46,667 nt of DNA from Bacillota bacterium. Its GTDB lineage: Bacteria > Bacillota > Clostridia > Peptostreptococcales > Anaerovoracaceae. Location of the stretch: assembly GCA_017432345.1 (NCBI GenBank), contig JAFRJI010000050.1, forward strand, positions 1 to 46,667. Direction: 5' to 3'. This document shows, one piece after another, positions 23,446-31,715 of the stretch. How positions within the stretch are numbered: the first letter of the stretch is position 1; the number at the start of each line of letters is the position of its first letter. The notes under the pieces were generated by a model. It was not told where the DNA came from. It made no database searches and worked only from the letters and a program-made list of their open reading frames with translations. The position numbers and the translations under genes are program-made.

Positions 23446-24822
23446 ATGAGTTTGATCATTGTGTTCGTCCTGTTCATTGCAGGAATGATCGTGACTTTAA
23501 TATTGGGTTATTCAATGGTCCTGCCATTGCTTTTTGGCTTGTTCCTTTTTACGGGGCTCGGACTGCGGACACTGAAGCAGGGCGGAACCGGCAACGGGGC
23601 CGGCATCCGGGAACTGTCGAAGTGGAGCTGGGGCTCCATTAAGGATTCTTTGATCGTCATCGTCGTTATGCTGATCATCGGTTTCATCACGGCGGCGTGG
23701 CGGATCTCCGGCACGATCACAGTGTTCGTCTATTACGGCATCAAAGTGATCATCCCGCCGGCATTCCTGTTGATCGCGTTTTTGTTGTCATGTCTTCTGA
23801 GCTATGCTCTGGGGACATCTTTTGGCGTGGCTGGAACTCTGGGCGTCATTTTCATGGCGCTCGCCAGAAGCGGCGGGGTAGATCCTCTGATTACAGCCGG
23901 CGTTGTCATGTCCGGCATCTATTTCGGAGACCGCGGGTCTCCGGTCTCTTCCAGCGCCAATATGGTCGCCGGCGTTACAAAGACAGAGATCATGGGGAAC
24001 GTCAAGCTCATGTTCAAAACGGCGATGCTGCCGTTCGGCATATCGACCGTCATCTATGCTGTGCTGTCGTTTCTGAATCCCATCAGCCACGTCGACACGG
24101 AGATCGTGTCCGCGTTTGAAAAGGCGTTCACGCTGTCGCCGTGGGGGTTTGTTCCCGCGATCATCATGCTGCTTTTGCCGTTGCTGAAAGTAGGCGTGAT
24201 CCAGTCGATCACGGCCAGCATCATCAGCAGCGTGATCGTGGCGGTAGTAGTGGAAAAAGTGGCGTTCTGGGAAGTGATCAAGATCCTGTTCCTGGGCTAT
24301 CACACATCCGGGAACGGACTCGGAACGATTCTCAACGGGGGCGGGCTTTGCTCCATGCTGGAGATCGCCGCGATCCTGGTGATTTCCTGCGCCTACTCCG
24401 GTATCTTCAACTGTACCGGCATGCTGAAGAGTCTGCTGGATTTCATCGAACGCGGGTGCACGAAGATGGGCAGGATCGCAGTCACGTTCCTCGTCAGCGT
24501 TGCCACCTGCGTCGTGTTCTGCAACCAGACGATCGCGACATTGATGTGCAACGACCTTTTGACGAAGCCGTACCTCAATACGGGCGGGACCCGTCAGGAA
24601 CTGGCTATCGACATGGAGAACACGGTCATCGTCGTAGTGGGCCTGATCCCTTGGTGCATCGCCTGTTCGGTGCCGCTGACGTTCATGGGCGTCGGCATTG
24701 GCGCGTTGCCGTGGGCATTCTATATGTACCTCATCCCGTTGTGCTACTTCTTCACGAAGAGGCACTGGTTTGCAAATAAAGCTCACGCTTCAGAAGACCG
24801 ACACGACGAACGATCTCAGTGA
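23446..24822 (+). CDS. NhaC-family Na+/H+ antiporter
   Basis: A 458-residue antiporter with about 12 membrane segments. The NhaC signature GDRGSPVSSSANM begins at 161, and GTSFGVAGTLGVIFM precedes it. Such proteins expel sodium in exchange for protons, and some exchange malate and lactate. The start codon lies 4 bp after the radical SAM gene, suggesting one transcript. The last 24 codons, a charged cytoplasmic tail ending HASEDRHDERSQ, overlap the 3' end of the leftward DUF6382 gene by 71 bp on the opposite strand, and no terminator is visible between them. Confidence 0.87.
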   Translation: MSLIIVFVLFIAGMIVTLILGYSMVLPLLFGLFLFTGLGLRTLKQGGTGNGAGIRELSKWSWGSIKDSLIVIVVMLIIGFITAAWRISGTITVFVYYGIKVIIPPAFLLIAFLLSCLLSYALGTSFGVAGTLGVIFMALARSGGVDPLITAGVVMSGIYFGDRGSPVSSSANMVAGVTKTEIMGNVKLMFKTAMLPFGISTVIYAVLSFLNPISHVDTEIVSAFEKAFTLSPWGFVPAIIMLLLPLLKVGVIQSITASIISSVIVAVVVEKVAFWEVIKILFLGYHTSGNGLGTILNGGGLCSMLEIAAILVISCAYSGIFNCTGMLKSLLDFIERGCTKMGRIAVTFLVSVATCVVFCNQTIATLMCNDLLTKPYLNTGGTRQELAIDMENTVIVVVGLIPWCIACSVPLTFMGVGIGALPWAFYMYLIPLCYFFTKRHWFANKAHASEDRHDERSQ

Positions 24823-25294
24823 TCGGATGATTGCCGTAGTGAATGGTGCGCGCGATCTTATCCAGATAGGCGCCGTTCCCATCCTTGATGTCAGCCTTGA
24901 GCTGCGCGATGAATTTGATGAGATTTCGCCTTATGCTCACTGCCTCGCCGGGCAGGGGAACGTAGGCGATTTTTATTTCCCCAGTCTCCTGGTTGTAGAA
25001 GATGGTGTCGCTGGACAAGGTCACCTTCGCCGGTGAGATCAGGTATTCGACGACACGCCCCAGAATCAGGAGGACGGATTCCAGAATGAAAAGGGCATCC
25101 TCCGTCTTCTGTACCGAATAGGTGCTGAGCGCCGCAAAACCGCTGCAGTTGTAGTAGGCGGTCTCTTTACCGTTGTCCCCGATGAAGACCATCGGGAGCA
25201 GATAGTGGCAGTCGCCCGAGGTCAGGATGATCCGTTCGTAATCCTGGATCGCGTTCTCTTTGAATGTGATTTTGTATTCTTCGTTTTCCCACAT
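24752..25294 (-). CDS. DUF6382-like protein at the end of the Tad operon
   Basis: A 180-residue protein without membrane helices. It resembles the N-terminal DUF6382 region that in other Firmicutes precedes an FHA domain (YLISPAKVTLSSDTIFYNQETGEIKIAYVPLPGE is typical); no FHA domain follows, so this is the short form. In relatives it accompanies Tad-like pilus genes, and here it is the last gene of that set, which suggests a cytoplasmic accessory role. AGAGG 8 bp before the ATG at 25294 sets the start; upstream in-frame ATGs lack this. Its 3' end runs 71 bp into the convergent NhaC gene. Confidence 0.65.
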   Translation of the reverse strand: MWENEEYKITFKENAIQDYERIILTSGDCHYLLPMVFIGDNGKETAYYNCSGFAALSTYSVQKTEDALFILESVLLILGRVVEYLISPAKVTLSSDTIFYNQETGEIKIAYVPLPGEAVSIRRNLIKFIAQLKADIKDGNGAYLDKIARTIHYGNHPITEIVRRVGLLKRELYLQTSASS

Positions 25295-25348
25295 AGTTGT
25301 ATCCTCTTTCATTGGTTGTGTCGCGTCGCTGCGCATTGCGATTGGCCG

Positions 25349-26128
25349 CTACGTCCCGCCGCATTTGGTGCAGGGCGTGTATCCTTTTTCTTCCGCTTCC
25401 GACCGGTCGATGACGGCCGTATGCCGCTTGATGCTCCGGCAGGTGCCGCGGTGGTAGGCCGTGTCCTCGCCGCGGAAGCAGAACACGAGACTCCCCAAAG
25501 GCAGTTCGCCGGAATCGCACATCTCACAAGGCTTATATTCCCGTTTCAGCGAGTTGGTCAGCACATAGCTCCGGACCGTTGCCCGCACATACGTGCAGTT
25601 CTCGGTATGGTAGCGCTCGCCGGATTGCGGAAAGATCCAGACCGGGTCCTCTGGCGTATCGTCTTCAAGACCGGCGTCGCCCATACCGTGCGCATCGTAC
25701 TGCTTCCCCTTGAACGGGCGGTATTTTATCCTCCCCGAAAAGTCCACCGACCGGCTGAATCCGGCCGGAAGGGAAAGGTTCATGCCGCCTTTGACCGTGT
25801 AGCTGGTCAGTTCGTCGGAAACGCCGTCCGAATACCGGTCCCTTGGCCAGGTAATGCGAAGCGACACGAGCGCTTCATTTTCGCTCAGAATGCGCTTTTT
25901 TACTTTGGGGAGGGAATCCATCTCCGTCAGGCTTCCGTAGGCTCTGGAGGCCGAATAGGCGCTCTCATCGAGGGCGCAGTACATCATGTTCTCCCATACG
26001 GAGTCCACCTGGATAAAATAGCCGATGGAAAGCACGGCTAAAATGACCAGCGGAAGGGTGAGGACCGCCTCCAGCGTATAGAAACCGCGTTTACCGCGTT
26101 TATTATCAATAGATCTTATCGAAGACAT
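25349..26128 (-). CDS. TadE-like pseudopilin with tandem Cys motifs
   Basis: A 259-residue protein. The N-terminus KRGKRGFYTLEAVLTLPLVILAVLSIGYFIQ is a class III prepilin-like segment (G-F-Y-T-L-E then a hydrophobic helix), typical of TadE proteins. The C-terminal third holds two copies of a unit with the form Y-H-x3-C ... Y-x-P-C-x2-C: YHTENCTYV to YKPCEMC, and YHRGTCRSI to YTPCTKC. Each unit supplies one His and three Cys, suggesting a small metal site outside the cell, as seen appended to other exported clostridial proteins. ATG 26128 is preferred over 26134, which is only 1 bp from the GGGA site. It overlaps the upstream gene. Confidence 0.72.
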   Translation of the reverse strand: MSSIRSIDNKRGKRGFYTLEAVLTLPLVILAVLSIGYFIQVDSVWENMMYCALDESAYSASRAYGSLTEMDSLPKVKKRILSENEALVSLRITWPRDRYSDGVSDELTSYTVKGGMNLSLPAGFSRSVDFSGRIKYRPFKGKQYDAHGMGDAGLEDDTPEDPVWIFPQSGERYHTENCTYVRATVRSYVLTNSLKREYKPCEMCDSGELPLGSLVFCFRGEDTAYHRGTCRSIKRHTAVIDRSEAEEKGYTPCTKCGGT

Positions 26129-27344
26129 GTTCATTCCCGTTCACGACGCTTTGGATCGCGATCCCCAGGGAACATTCCTGTATCAGAAAGTCCGCATCAT
26201 AGTTCCGGCGCATGTTGATCTGTATCAGATCGAGGATCCGTGCCGTTTTGATGTCGTCATCCTGGATAAAAAGCAGGATCCGCAGGTAATCCGGATAAGT
26301 TTTTCCTTTATTGACATCCGGAAGAAAGAGATTGTCCGTAGTTTTGTTAAGTAAACCATCGAGATCGATCGCCCATGAAGTCGCGTCTTTTACCAGCGGC
26401 ACCTTATATCCGGCATGCAAAAGCTTCACATCGTTGAATGATTCGGCTGTTGCCCATGCCGCGGCGATTCCGGCCTGCGTGACCGTTCCCAAAAGCCCCG
26501 GCGTAATGGTTTCGGCCGCTGTGACGACAGCGGACCACTTCTCCGGATCCTCGTAGATGTGCGCCAGATTGGACGGAAAGCGCAGCGCTTTCAGTGCCAG
26601 GTCTGTTTTCTTGATATTTTCTTCGTCGGCCAGCTTCCCGCACAGAAGATATTCCACTTCGTCCCGGAAAAAATGATCGTCCGCGGCAGTTGTTGTATCG
26701 GAATTGAAGTGGGACAGGATATAGCTGTCGATCATGTATTTTCTTGTCCCGCCGTGGAACACCGCCTCCGGATGTTTCAGGCTTTCCGCCGCTGCCTCAG
26801 CCTTTTGGATGATGCTTTTGTCCGGGATCTGCCGGGAGGGCAGGGAGACGATGGTCGGACCGTGCCGCAGCGCGTGCTTCGGCCGCGGATCCGCACTGTC
26901 CGGATCCGTGTCGTTTGCCGTTTTCTGCCTGACCACATCGGCGATCCCGACGGTCTTGACATACGTCACGATCTGATCCCCGATCATGTCCACATTGATG
27001 ACATTGTAGCGGCTTCCGGACGCCGTGCACCGGTCCACCGAGACGCCGTCCAGGACATCCAGGGAATATGACAGGTAATTCCGCAGTTTTCTGGAGATCT
27101 GCCTGTCATTTCCCTGAAGGAGGAGCAATCCGTAATCGCGTTGTACATAATAGTCGAATTCCGATAGGACGGAAGCACTTCCCAGATCCGTTACGCCGTC
27201 CGCAAAGCTGTCCACGGCTTTCCAGCGCGCTGCGTAGACCATAGTCAGAGTCACGGCGATCAGTGTCGAAAGGACGATGCAGAGGAACACGGCCGAACTG
27301 CCTCGTTTACTGTGTTTTATCATCGCTTCGTTCCAAAAACTCAC
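26106..27344 (-). CDS. DUF5702-like Tad-locus protein
   Basis: A 412-residue protein with one N-terminal membrane helix (SKRGSSAVFLCIVLSTLIAVTLTMVYA), which resembles a pseudopilin leader, and a large outside domain starting SVLSEFDYYVQRDYGLLLLQ, typical of DUF5702 proteins in clostridial Tad loci. The role is unknown; it is presumably a minor pilus or assembly component. Two starts are possible: the GTG at 27344, 10 bp after AGGAGG (27355-27360), or the ATG at 27323 with a weak GGAA. The first is listed. The start overlaps the end of the TadE gene and the end overlaps the next gene, so translation is probably coupled. Confidence 0.72.
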   Translation of the reverse strand: MSFWNEAMIKHSKRGSSAVFLCIVLSTLIAVTLTMVYAARWKAVDSFADGVTDLGSASVLSEFDYYVQRDYGLLLLQGNDRQISRKLRNYLSYSLDVLDGVSVDRCTASGSRYNVINVDMIGDQIVTYVKTVGIADVVRQKTANDTDPDSADPRPKHALRHGPTIVSLPSRQIPDKSIIQKAEAAAESLKHPEAVFHGGTRKYMIDSYILSHFNSDTTTAADDHFFRDEVEYLLCGKLADEENIKKTDLALKALRFPSNLAHIYEDPEKWSAVVTAAETITPGLLGTVTQAGIAAAWATAESFNDVKLLHAGYKVPLVKDATSWAIDLDGLLNKTTDNLFLPDVNKGKTYPDYLRILLFIQDDDIKTARILDLIQINMRRNYDADFLIQECSLGIAIQSVVNGNEHVFDKIY

Positions 27345-27714
27345 TGACTTTCTGCCTCCTCAACACGTAGGTCGTTCCATCGCTGACGCGGATCGAGCCT
27401 CGGAGCGTTTTGCTTCCTCTCCGGTACAGCAATCCCCGGTGGATCATGGCGATGTCTCGGCTCGCCGCGATGCTGCGCCGACTGTGCTCGAAGTACGAAT
27501 CCGCTGCAAAATTCTGCGCCTCGCTCTCCGGCGGGTAGAACATTTTTCCGGAAGAGGTCCCGGCTTCATAGCGCAGCGCCTGGTGCAGTTCGCTCTGCGA
27601 GGAGGAACTTTCGTAAAAAAACATAACGATCAGCACGACCGTTATGACCGTGAGAAGGATCACCGGCAGGACCAGGGCCGCTTCCATCAGATACGTACCG
27701 CGTCTGGAACGCAT
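27307..27714 (-). CDS. TadE-like pseudopilin
   Basis: A 135-residue protein beginning MRSRRGTYLMEAALVLPVIL: a basic leader, Gly, then Glu at position +5 of a hydrophobic helix, the processing pattern for prepilin peptidase. The remainder (SSSSQSELHQALRYEAG, SRRSIAASRDIAMIHRGLLYRRG) is the extracellular part. Its ATG shares one base with the TGA of the preceding pilin gene (TGATG), which indicates coupled translation. A minor pilin of the Tad apparatus is the likely role. Confidence 0.8.
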   Translation of the reverse strand: MRSRRGTYLMEAALVLPVILLTVITVVLIVMFFYESSSSQSELHQALRYEAGTSSGKMFYPPESEAQNFAADSYFEHSRRSIAASRDIAMIHRGLLYRRGSKTLRGSIRVSDGTTYVLRRQKVSEFLERSDDKTQ

Positions 27715-27866
27715 CAATTGAAATTGTCCAGACCGCTGAACGTGTCGTTGACAAAATCCGTGATTTGCGTTTTGAAAATCAGGCCGATCGCCACCGCGAT
27801 CGCGACCAGAATGGCGACTTGCACCAGTTCCATACCGTTTCGTTTTCTCCAATACCTCTTTTCCAT
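27714..27866 (-). CDS. Flp-type small pilin
   Basis: A 50-residue product, short enough to be missed by length cutoffs. Leader MEKRYWRKRNG, then MELVQVAILVAIAVAIGLIF: Glu at +2 after the predicted cleavage and a single hydrophobic helix, ending FVNDTFSGLDNFN. This is the form of Flp1-like major pilins of clostridial Tad systems. GAGGT precedes the ATG, and the stop overlaps the next start by one base. It lies directly after the TadC gene and before TadE, the expected place. It is probably the main structural subunit. Confidence 0.82.
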   Translation of the reverse strand: MEKRYWRKRNGMELVQVAILVAIAVAIGLIFKTQITDFVNDTFSGLDNFN

Positions 27867-27898
27867 TGTGACCTCATTTCTGCGGCGGTGCCGCTAAA

Positions 27899-28903
27899 TC
27901 AAAGCTCCAGCAGGGCAGGGCTGACCGTGATGACAACGAGAACTAGAAGGAATAACGTCAAAGGGACAGTGAGCTTGGTCTCCGAGATCCGTCCGCGTTC
28001 TTCGCAGTCCCGCTTCCGGTTGCTCCAGAGGACCTCGCTTTCACGCTGCAGTTTTTCGGTCAGCTCGACACCCTTGCTGATGTTGTCGCTCAAAATATTG
28101 CTGATGCGCATCACCCCATTGTCCCCGGATTCTTTCGCAAAAGCCCGGAATTCGGTCTGCAGGGGGCTGTTCATCTGCTTCATGTTCGTATAGATGCTCT
28201 GCATCTTTCCGGTAAAATAGTTGGTTTCTTTTTCTTGTGAAGCCAGGCTTTCCTCAACCGTGATTTCAAACGCGGTATTGAGGACAAGCCCGGCGTTCAG
28301 CAGGAGTACAAGCTTATTGACGAATTCAGGCAATTCTTGGATTATGGATTGCTTACGAATTTTTTGTATCCGTTTTTGAAGCGAGTATTTGCTTCGGTAA
28401 AGCCAAATGCATGTGAGAACTGTTAAGATAATAATGGGGAACGTATTCGTTTTTTTCTCTGTACTCCAATATATTTTCGCACCAGAGGGAAGTGTGGAAG
28501 GAAGTGTCACTTTTCTGGCGGAAATATCATCGTTGATCTCAGAGACAGCGCTGCGAAGCTCGTACGATACGACTTCGTCGAATTCCATGACCGAAGGTTC
28601 CTGTTCTTCGGCCTTTGAATCCGTTTCTTTTTCCTGATCTTTGGAATATGGATCCACGCTGATCTCAAAATGCTTCTCATACGTATCCTTGCCGTCTTTG
28701 CCGCCCCTGACGTTGGCTTTCAGGTAAACGTGTTCCGCGGAAGCGCCCTCGTCAGGGCGCAGGAGCAGAACGTTTCCTTTCGCGTCCCGGTACACGTTCC
28801 CGCTGCCCGCAGACTGGATCAGAAAGTCGCCCAGAATCAGCACGAAACCGGCAATCAGCACGATACAGATCTTTTTTCGCAAGGAGATGCTGCTCAGGTT
28901 CAT
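27899..28903 (-). CDS. TadC-like pilus platform protein with extracytoplasmic insertion
   Basis: A 334-residue inner-membrane protein. The C-terminal part (about 190-334) has type II secretion F features: KQSIIQELPEFVNKLVLLLNAGL, EFRAFAKESGDNGVMRISNILSDNISKG and a last helix TLFLLVLVVITVSPALLEL. Unusually, the N-terminal part has a helix (about 9-28), then some 120 charged residues (EKETDSKAEEQEPS) likely outside the membrane, then a second helix (FPIIILTVLTCIWLY). Ordinary TadC proteins lack this domain. The ATG overlaps the TadB stop as ATGA. It should pair with TadB to anchor the CpaF motor. Confidence 0.78.
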   Translation of the reverse strand: MNLSSISLRKKICIVLIAGFVLILGDFLIQSAGSGNVYRDAKGNVLLLRPDEGASAEHVYLKANVRGGKDGKDTYEKHFEISVDPYSKDQEKETDSKAEEQEPSVMEFDEVVSYELRSAVSEINDDISARKVTLPSTLPSGAKIYWSTEKKTNTFPIIILTVLTCIWLYRSKYSLQKRIQKIRKQSIIQELPEFVNKLVLLLNAGLVLNTAFEITVEESLASQEKETNYFTGKMQSIYTNMKQMNSPLQTEFRAFAKESGDNGVMRISNILSDNISKGVELTEKLQRESEVLWSNRKRDCEERGRISETKLTVPLTLFLLVLVVITVSPALLEL

Positions 28904-29646
28904 AGCTCTATTGTCGATATCTTTTCCATCAACCAGACGCCATAGACCGAAGCGGCCAGGCATCCGGCCATGATCAATCGCCCGGTGAACGTTGTGTACA
29001 GGGGAGCGATGTATGACTGGGAGAACAGATTCAGAGAAAGCAGCATCGCCAGCGGCATCAGCGCGATCAGGCGCCCCTCCAGTTTCTTCTGCGCGGTGAT
29101 CGCCCGGATCTCCCGTTCGATGTTCATCTTATCCGTAAGGATACCGGACGCCCGTGAAATGATCTTCTCCAGATCACCGCCCATGTTCCGGCAGGTAATA
29201 TACACCTGCACGAAGTTGCGTATGTCCTCGTTTTTCGTTCTTCGTGCAAAATCCTCCAACAGGACCTTGTCACTTTCGTTGTTTTCGAGGATGCTTCTGC
29301 GCATGTGCGTCAGTTCCGCCATGATCGGCGTCTCCGGAGAGTACATGACGGACATGTTCTCCTCGGCTTCGATGATCGCGTCCTGCATCTGTCTGCCGGA
29401 CGCGATCGAAGCGGAAATGCAAGTGAGCATGTCCTTGAACTGGACGGCCAGTTCCGCGTTGCGCCGCCGCACCATGAATTCCTCATAGTACGGGCGGAGA
29501 AACCGGACGAGAACGCCGGCGAGCAGAGAGAGGAGGATACTGTGAAAGAAGAGGAACACGACCACAGCGATCACACCGTATCCTGCTGCGAAAAATACCA
29601 GTTTTTCCATTTCACGCATTTCATATTTGGAGTAATCGTATATCAT
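28900..29646 (-). CDS. TadB-like pilus platform protein
   Basis: A 248-residue inner-membrane protein with helices near 17-50 and 195-240 and a central cytoplasmic type II secretion F domain (LAVQFKDMLTCISASIASGRQMQDAIIEAEE, FVQVYITCRNMGGDLEKIISRASGILTDKMNIEREIRAITAQKK). It forms the assembly platform with TadC. The gene overlaps the CpaF gene by 26 bp upstream and TadC by 4 bp downstream, so the three are translationally linked. Confidence 0.85.
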   Translation of the reverse strand: MIYDYSKYEMREMEKLVFFAAGYGVIAVVVFLFFHSILLSLLAGVLVRFLRPYYEEFMVRRRNAELAVQFKDMLTCISASIASGRQMQDAIIEAEENMSVMYSPETPIMAELTHMRRSILENNESDKVLLEDFARRTKNEDIRNFVQVYITCRNMGGDLEKIISRASGILTDKMNIEREIRAITAQKKLEGRLIALMPLAMLLSLNLFSQSYIAPLYTTFTGRLIMAGCLAASVYGVWLMEKISTIEL

Positions 29647-30874
29647 CTGCGATCTGTTCGGCTTCTGTGCCGCTCCTCCCGTTCATCGTCTCCAGTTTTT
29701 CCCGGTGAATAAACCGGTTTCCCGTCATGCCGCTGTCTTGATGATAGATCGGGTTCATCAGAACGACCCCGTTCTCGACCCGGTCTATCTCAGCGATCTC
29801 AACGACTTTCCGCTCTCCGCTTTTCATGCGGCTCATATGAACGATCACGTCGATTCCTTCGGCGATCTGGCTCCGGATCGCTTCGACCGGAAAGTCGACC
29901 GCCTGCAAAAACATCGACTCCAGGCGCTTAATCATGCCTGCGATGCTGTTCGCGTGTCCGGTACTCAGACTCCCTGAATGGCCGGTGTTCATGGCATTGA
30001 TCATATCGAAGACTTCACCGCCGCGGACTTCGCCGATCACGATCCGGTCGGGCCGCATACGCAGGCTCGCCCGCACCAGTTGTGCCATATCCACGGCGCC
30101 TTTGCCTTGGACATTGGCGTTCCGGCATTCCATCCGGACGATGTTCTCGACCTGACGGATCTGTAGTTCCGCAGAGTCTTCGATGACTACGACACGTTCA
30201 TCACGCGGGATCATCTGTGCCAGCACATTCAGCAGGGTCGTCTTCCCGCTTGATGTCCCGCCGGAGATAAAGATGTTCGTGCCAATGAAAACCATGATGC
30301 GCAGCAACAGCGCCGCCTTCTCTGAAATCGTCCCATTTGCTGTCAGGTCATCGATGGTCAGGACCTGTTCAGGAAATTTACGTATGGTAAGGATCGGACC
30401 GTTCAAGGCGATATTCCCGTAGACGGCGTTCACTCTTGAACCATCGCTGAGACGCGCGTCTACGATCGGATTCAATTCATTGATTTCCCGGTGGACCCGT
30501 GCCGAGATCCGACGGATGAGCTCCTCCAGATCTTCCGTCGAATCGAAGAAGAGGGGGACACGCTCGATGCTGCCTTTGCGTTCGACAAAGATATCGTCTT
30601 TACCGTTGACCATGATCTCTGAGATCGTCCTGTCGTCGACCAAAGGCTGCAGTATGTCCATTTCCTTCCGAAGGGAAAAGAAGATCCTCTGAATGAGCTC
30701 GTACATGCTGCGGTAATCGCAGGAGCCGGAACCGGACCGGGCAAAAATGTAATTTTCGATCTCGGCCAGCGCGACCGCGTCGTTGATATCCTCGGAACGT
30801 GCAGCTAACCGTGACCGTATTTCTGAAATGAAACCTCGGATCTCATCCTTAGAATAAAATGGTATCATTACCAT
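29621..30874 (-). CDS. CpaF/TadA-family pilus assembly ATPase
   Basis: A 417-residue hexameric secretion ATPase. Walker A GGTSSGKT (205-212), Asp box around VVVIEDSAELQI, Walker B RIVIGEVRG (277-285) and the His box TGHSGSLSTGHANS (from 298) are all present, after an N-terminal domain including ISEIMVNGKDDIFVERKG. It powers assembly of the Flp pilus from the cytoplasm. The ATG at 30874 follows AAAGGAA; upstream in-frame codons to 30946 pass through the promoter and are excluded. It is the first gene of the leftward Tad operon. No prepilin peptidase, CpaB or TadZ gene is found nearby. Confidence 0.93.
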   Translation of the reverse strand: MVMIPFYSKDEIRGFISEIRSRLAARSEDINDAVALAEIENYIFARSGSGSCDYRSMYELIQRIFFSLRKEMDILQPLVDDRTISEIMVNGKDDIFVERKGSIERVPLFFDSTEDLEELIRRISARVHREINELNPIVDARLSDGSRVNAVYGNIALNGPILTIRKFPEQVLTIDDLTANGTISEKAALLLRIMVFIGTNIFISGGTSSGKTTLLNVLAQMIPRDERVVVIEDSAELQIRQVENIVRMECRNANVQGKGAVDMAQLVRASLRMRPDRIVIGEVRGGEVFDMINAMNTGHSGSLSTGHANSIAGMIKRLESMFLQAVDFPVEAIRSQIAEGIDVIVHMSRMKSGERKVVEIAEIDRVENGVVLMNPIYHQDSGMTGNRFIHREKLETMNGRSGTEAEQIADDIRLLQI

Positions 30875-30892
30875 AAATTTCCTTTCACAAAG

Positions 30893-30921
30893 ACCATAGC
30901 ACAACTGGAAATATATGGCAA
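30893..30921 (-). promoter_or_regulatory. Promoter of the Tad operon
   Basis: Leftward TTGCCA (30916-30921), 17-bp spacer, TATGGT (30893-30898), followed by the ribosome site and ATG at 30874. Leader only about 12 nt. Confidence 0.6.
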
Positions 30922-30954
30922 TACAATCTTGGAGATTTGTAACCAAAAACCTTC

Positions 30955-30984
30955 ACCGGTAGTAACACCGATGCATTACCGATG
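30955..30984. repeat. Three tandem ACCGRTR repeats between divergent promoters
   Basis: ACCGGTA (30955-30961), ACCGATG (30967-30973) and ACCGATG (30978-30984) recur every 11-12 bp, about one DNA turn, between the Tad promoter and the yitT promoter. This arrangement suits a regulator binding one face of the helix. No protein can be named. Confidence 0.4.
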
Positions 30985-31031
30985 TCGAATTCAATATCGT
31001 TGTTTCGGGTCTTATCGGCCGAGTGTTTTTT

Positions 31032-31040
31032 TGCTATAAT
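31032..31040 (+). promoter_or_regulatory. Extended -10 promoter of yitT-like gene
   Basis: TGCTATAAT, perfect extended -10, with TTATCG (31012-31017) 17 bp upstream. The -10 ends 6 bp before the ATG at 31047, so the transcript probably starts at the start codon. Confidence 0.7.
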
Positions 31041-31046
31041 CCTTCT

Positions 31047-31715
31047 ATGAGCAAAAATGTAGTACGCTATTCATTGATAACTTTGGGAATCGTTCTCGTC
31101 AATATGACCTATGTACTGGTGACCGTTCCGTATGGCATCATCAACGGTGGCGTCACCAGTTTCAGCATGATCTTGAGCCGTCTGCCGCTGACGGAAGCAT
31201 TGCCGGTCAACGCATGGGTCACCATCGTGACCGTGATCCTGGCGATCCTTTGCGCGATCTTTTTGGGGAAGGATGTATTCATCGCCAGCCTGTTCAGTTG
31301 CGTCGCCGGGGTAGGGGCGTTCAACCTGTTTACCTATATCACACCGCAGCCGGTCTTTGACCTGCTGTTTCGTTTTGGCCAGATCGGGAACAACCCGGTT
31401 CTACCGGTAGGCATCGCCATTGAACTGATTCTGGCGGCGGCTGTTGTCGGCGCCGGGTACTATTTCTGCCTGAGCAACAACGCGACGGCGGTGGGGATGG
31501 ATACGATCGCGTTGATCCTGCATAGACGGAACGAAAAGATCCCGGTCGCGTATGCCATGTACGCGATCAACATCATCGTGCTTTTGCTCGGCCTGTACAC
31601 GTATGGGATCCGGTGCGTGATCATGGGAATCGCGTTCGCCGGCATACAGGCGTTTACACTGAATCATCTATTGAAAGATAAACCAGACACAGAAACGGAG
31701 AATATAACATGTTAA
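31047..31715 (+). CDS. YitT-family membrane protein
   Basis: A 222-residue protein with five or six membrane helices, of the N-terminal (membrane) YitT type: ITLGIVLVNMTYVLVTVPYGIINGGVTSFSMIL and GMDTIALILHRRNEKIPVA. The common C-terminal DUF2179 domain is absent, so this is the short form. Function unknown, perhaps transport. No ribosome site precedes the ATG and the promoter sits immediately upstream, so it is likely leaderless; an in-frame GTG at 31023 would lie upstream of the -10. The end overlaps the next gene by 7 bp, linking it to the ureohydrolase. Confidence 0.78.
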   Translation: MSKNVVRYSLITLGIVLVNMTYVLVTVPYGIINGGVTSFSMILSRLPLTEALPVNAWVTIVTVILAILCAIFLGKDVFIASLFSCVAGVGAFNLFTYITPQPVFDLLFRFGQIGNNPVLPVGIAIELILAAAVVGAGYYFCLSNNATAVGMDTIALILHRRNEKIPVAYAMYAINIIVLLLGLYTYGIRCVIMGIAFAGIQAFTLNHLLKDKPDTETENITC

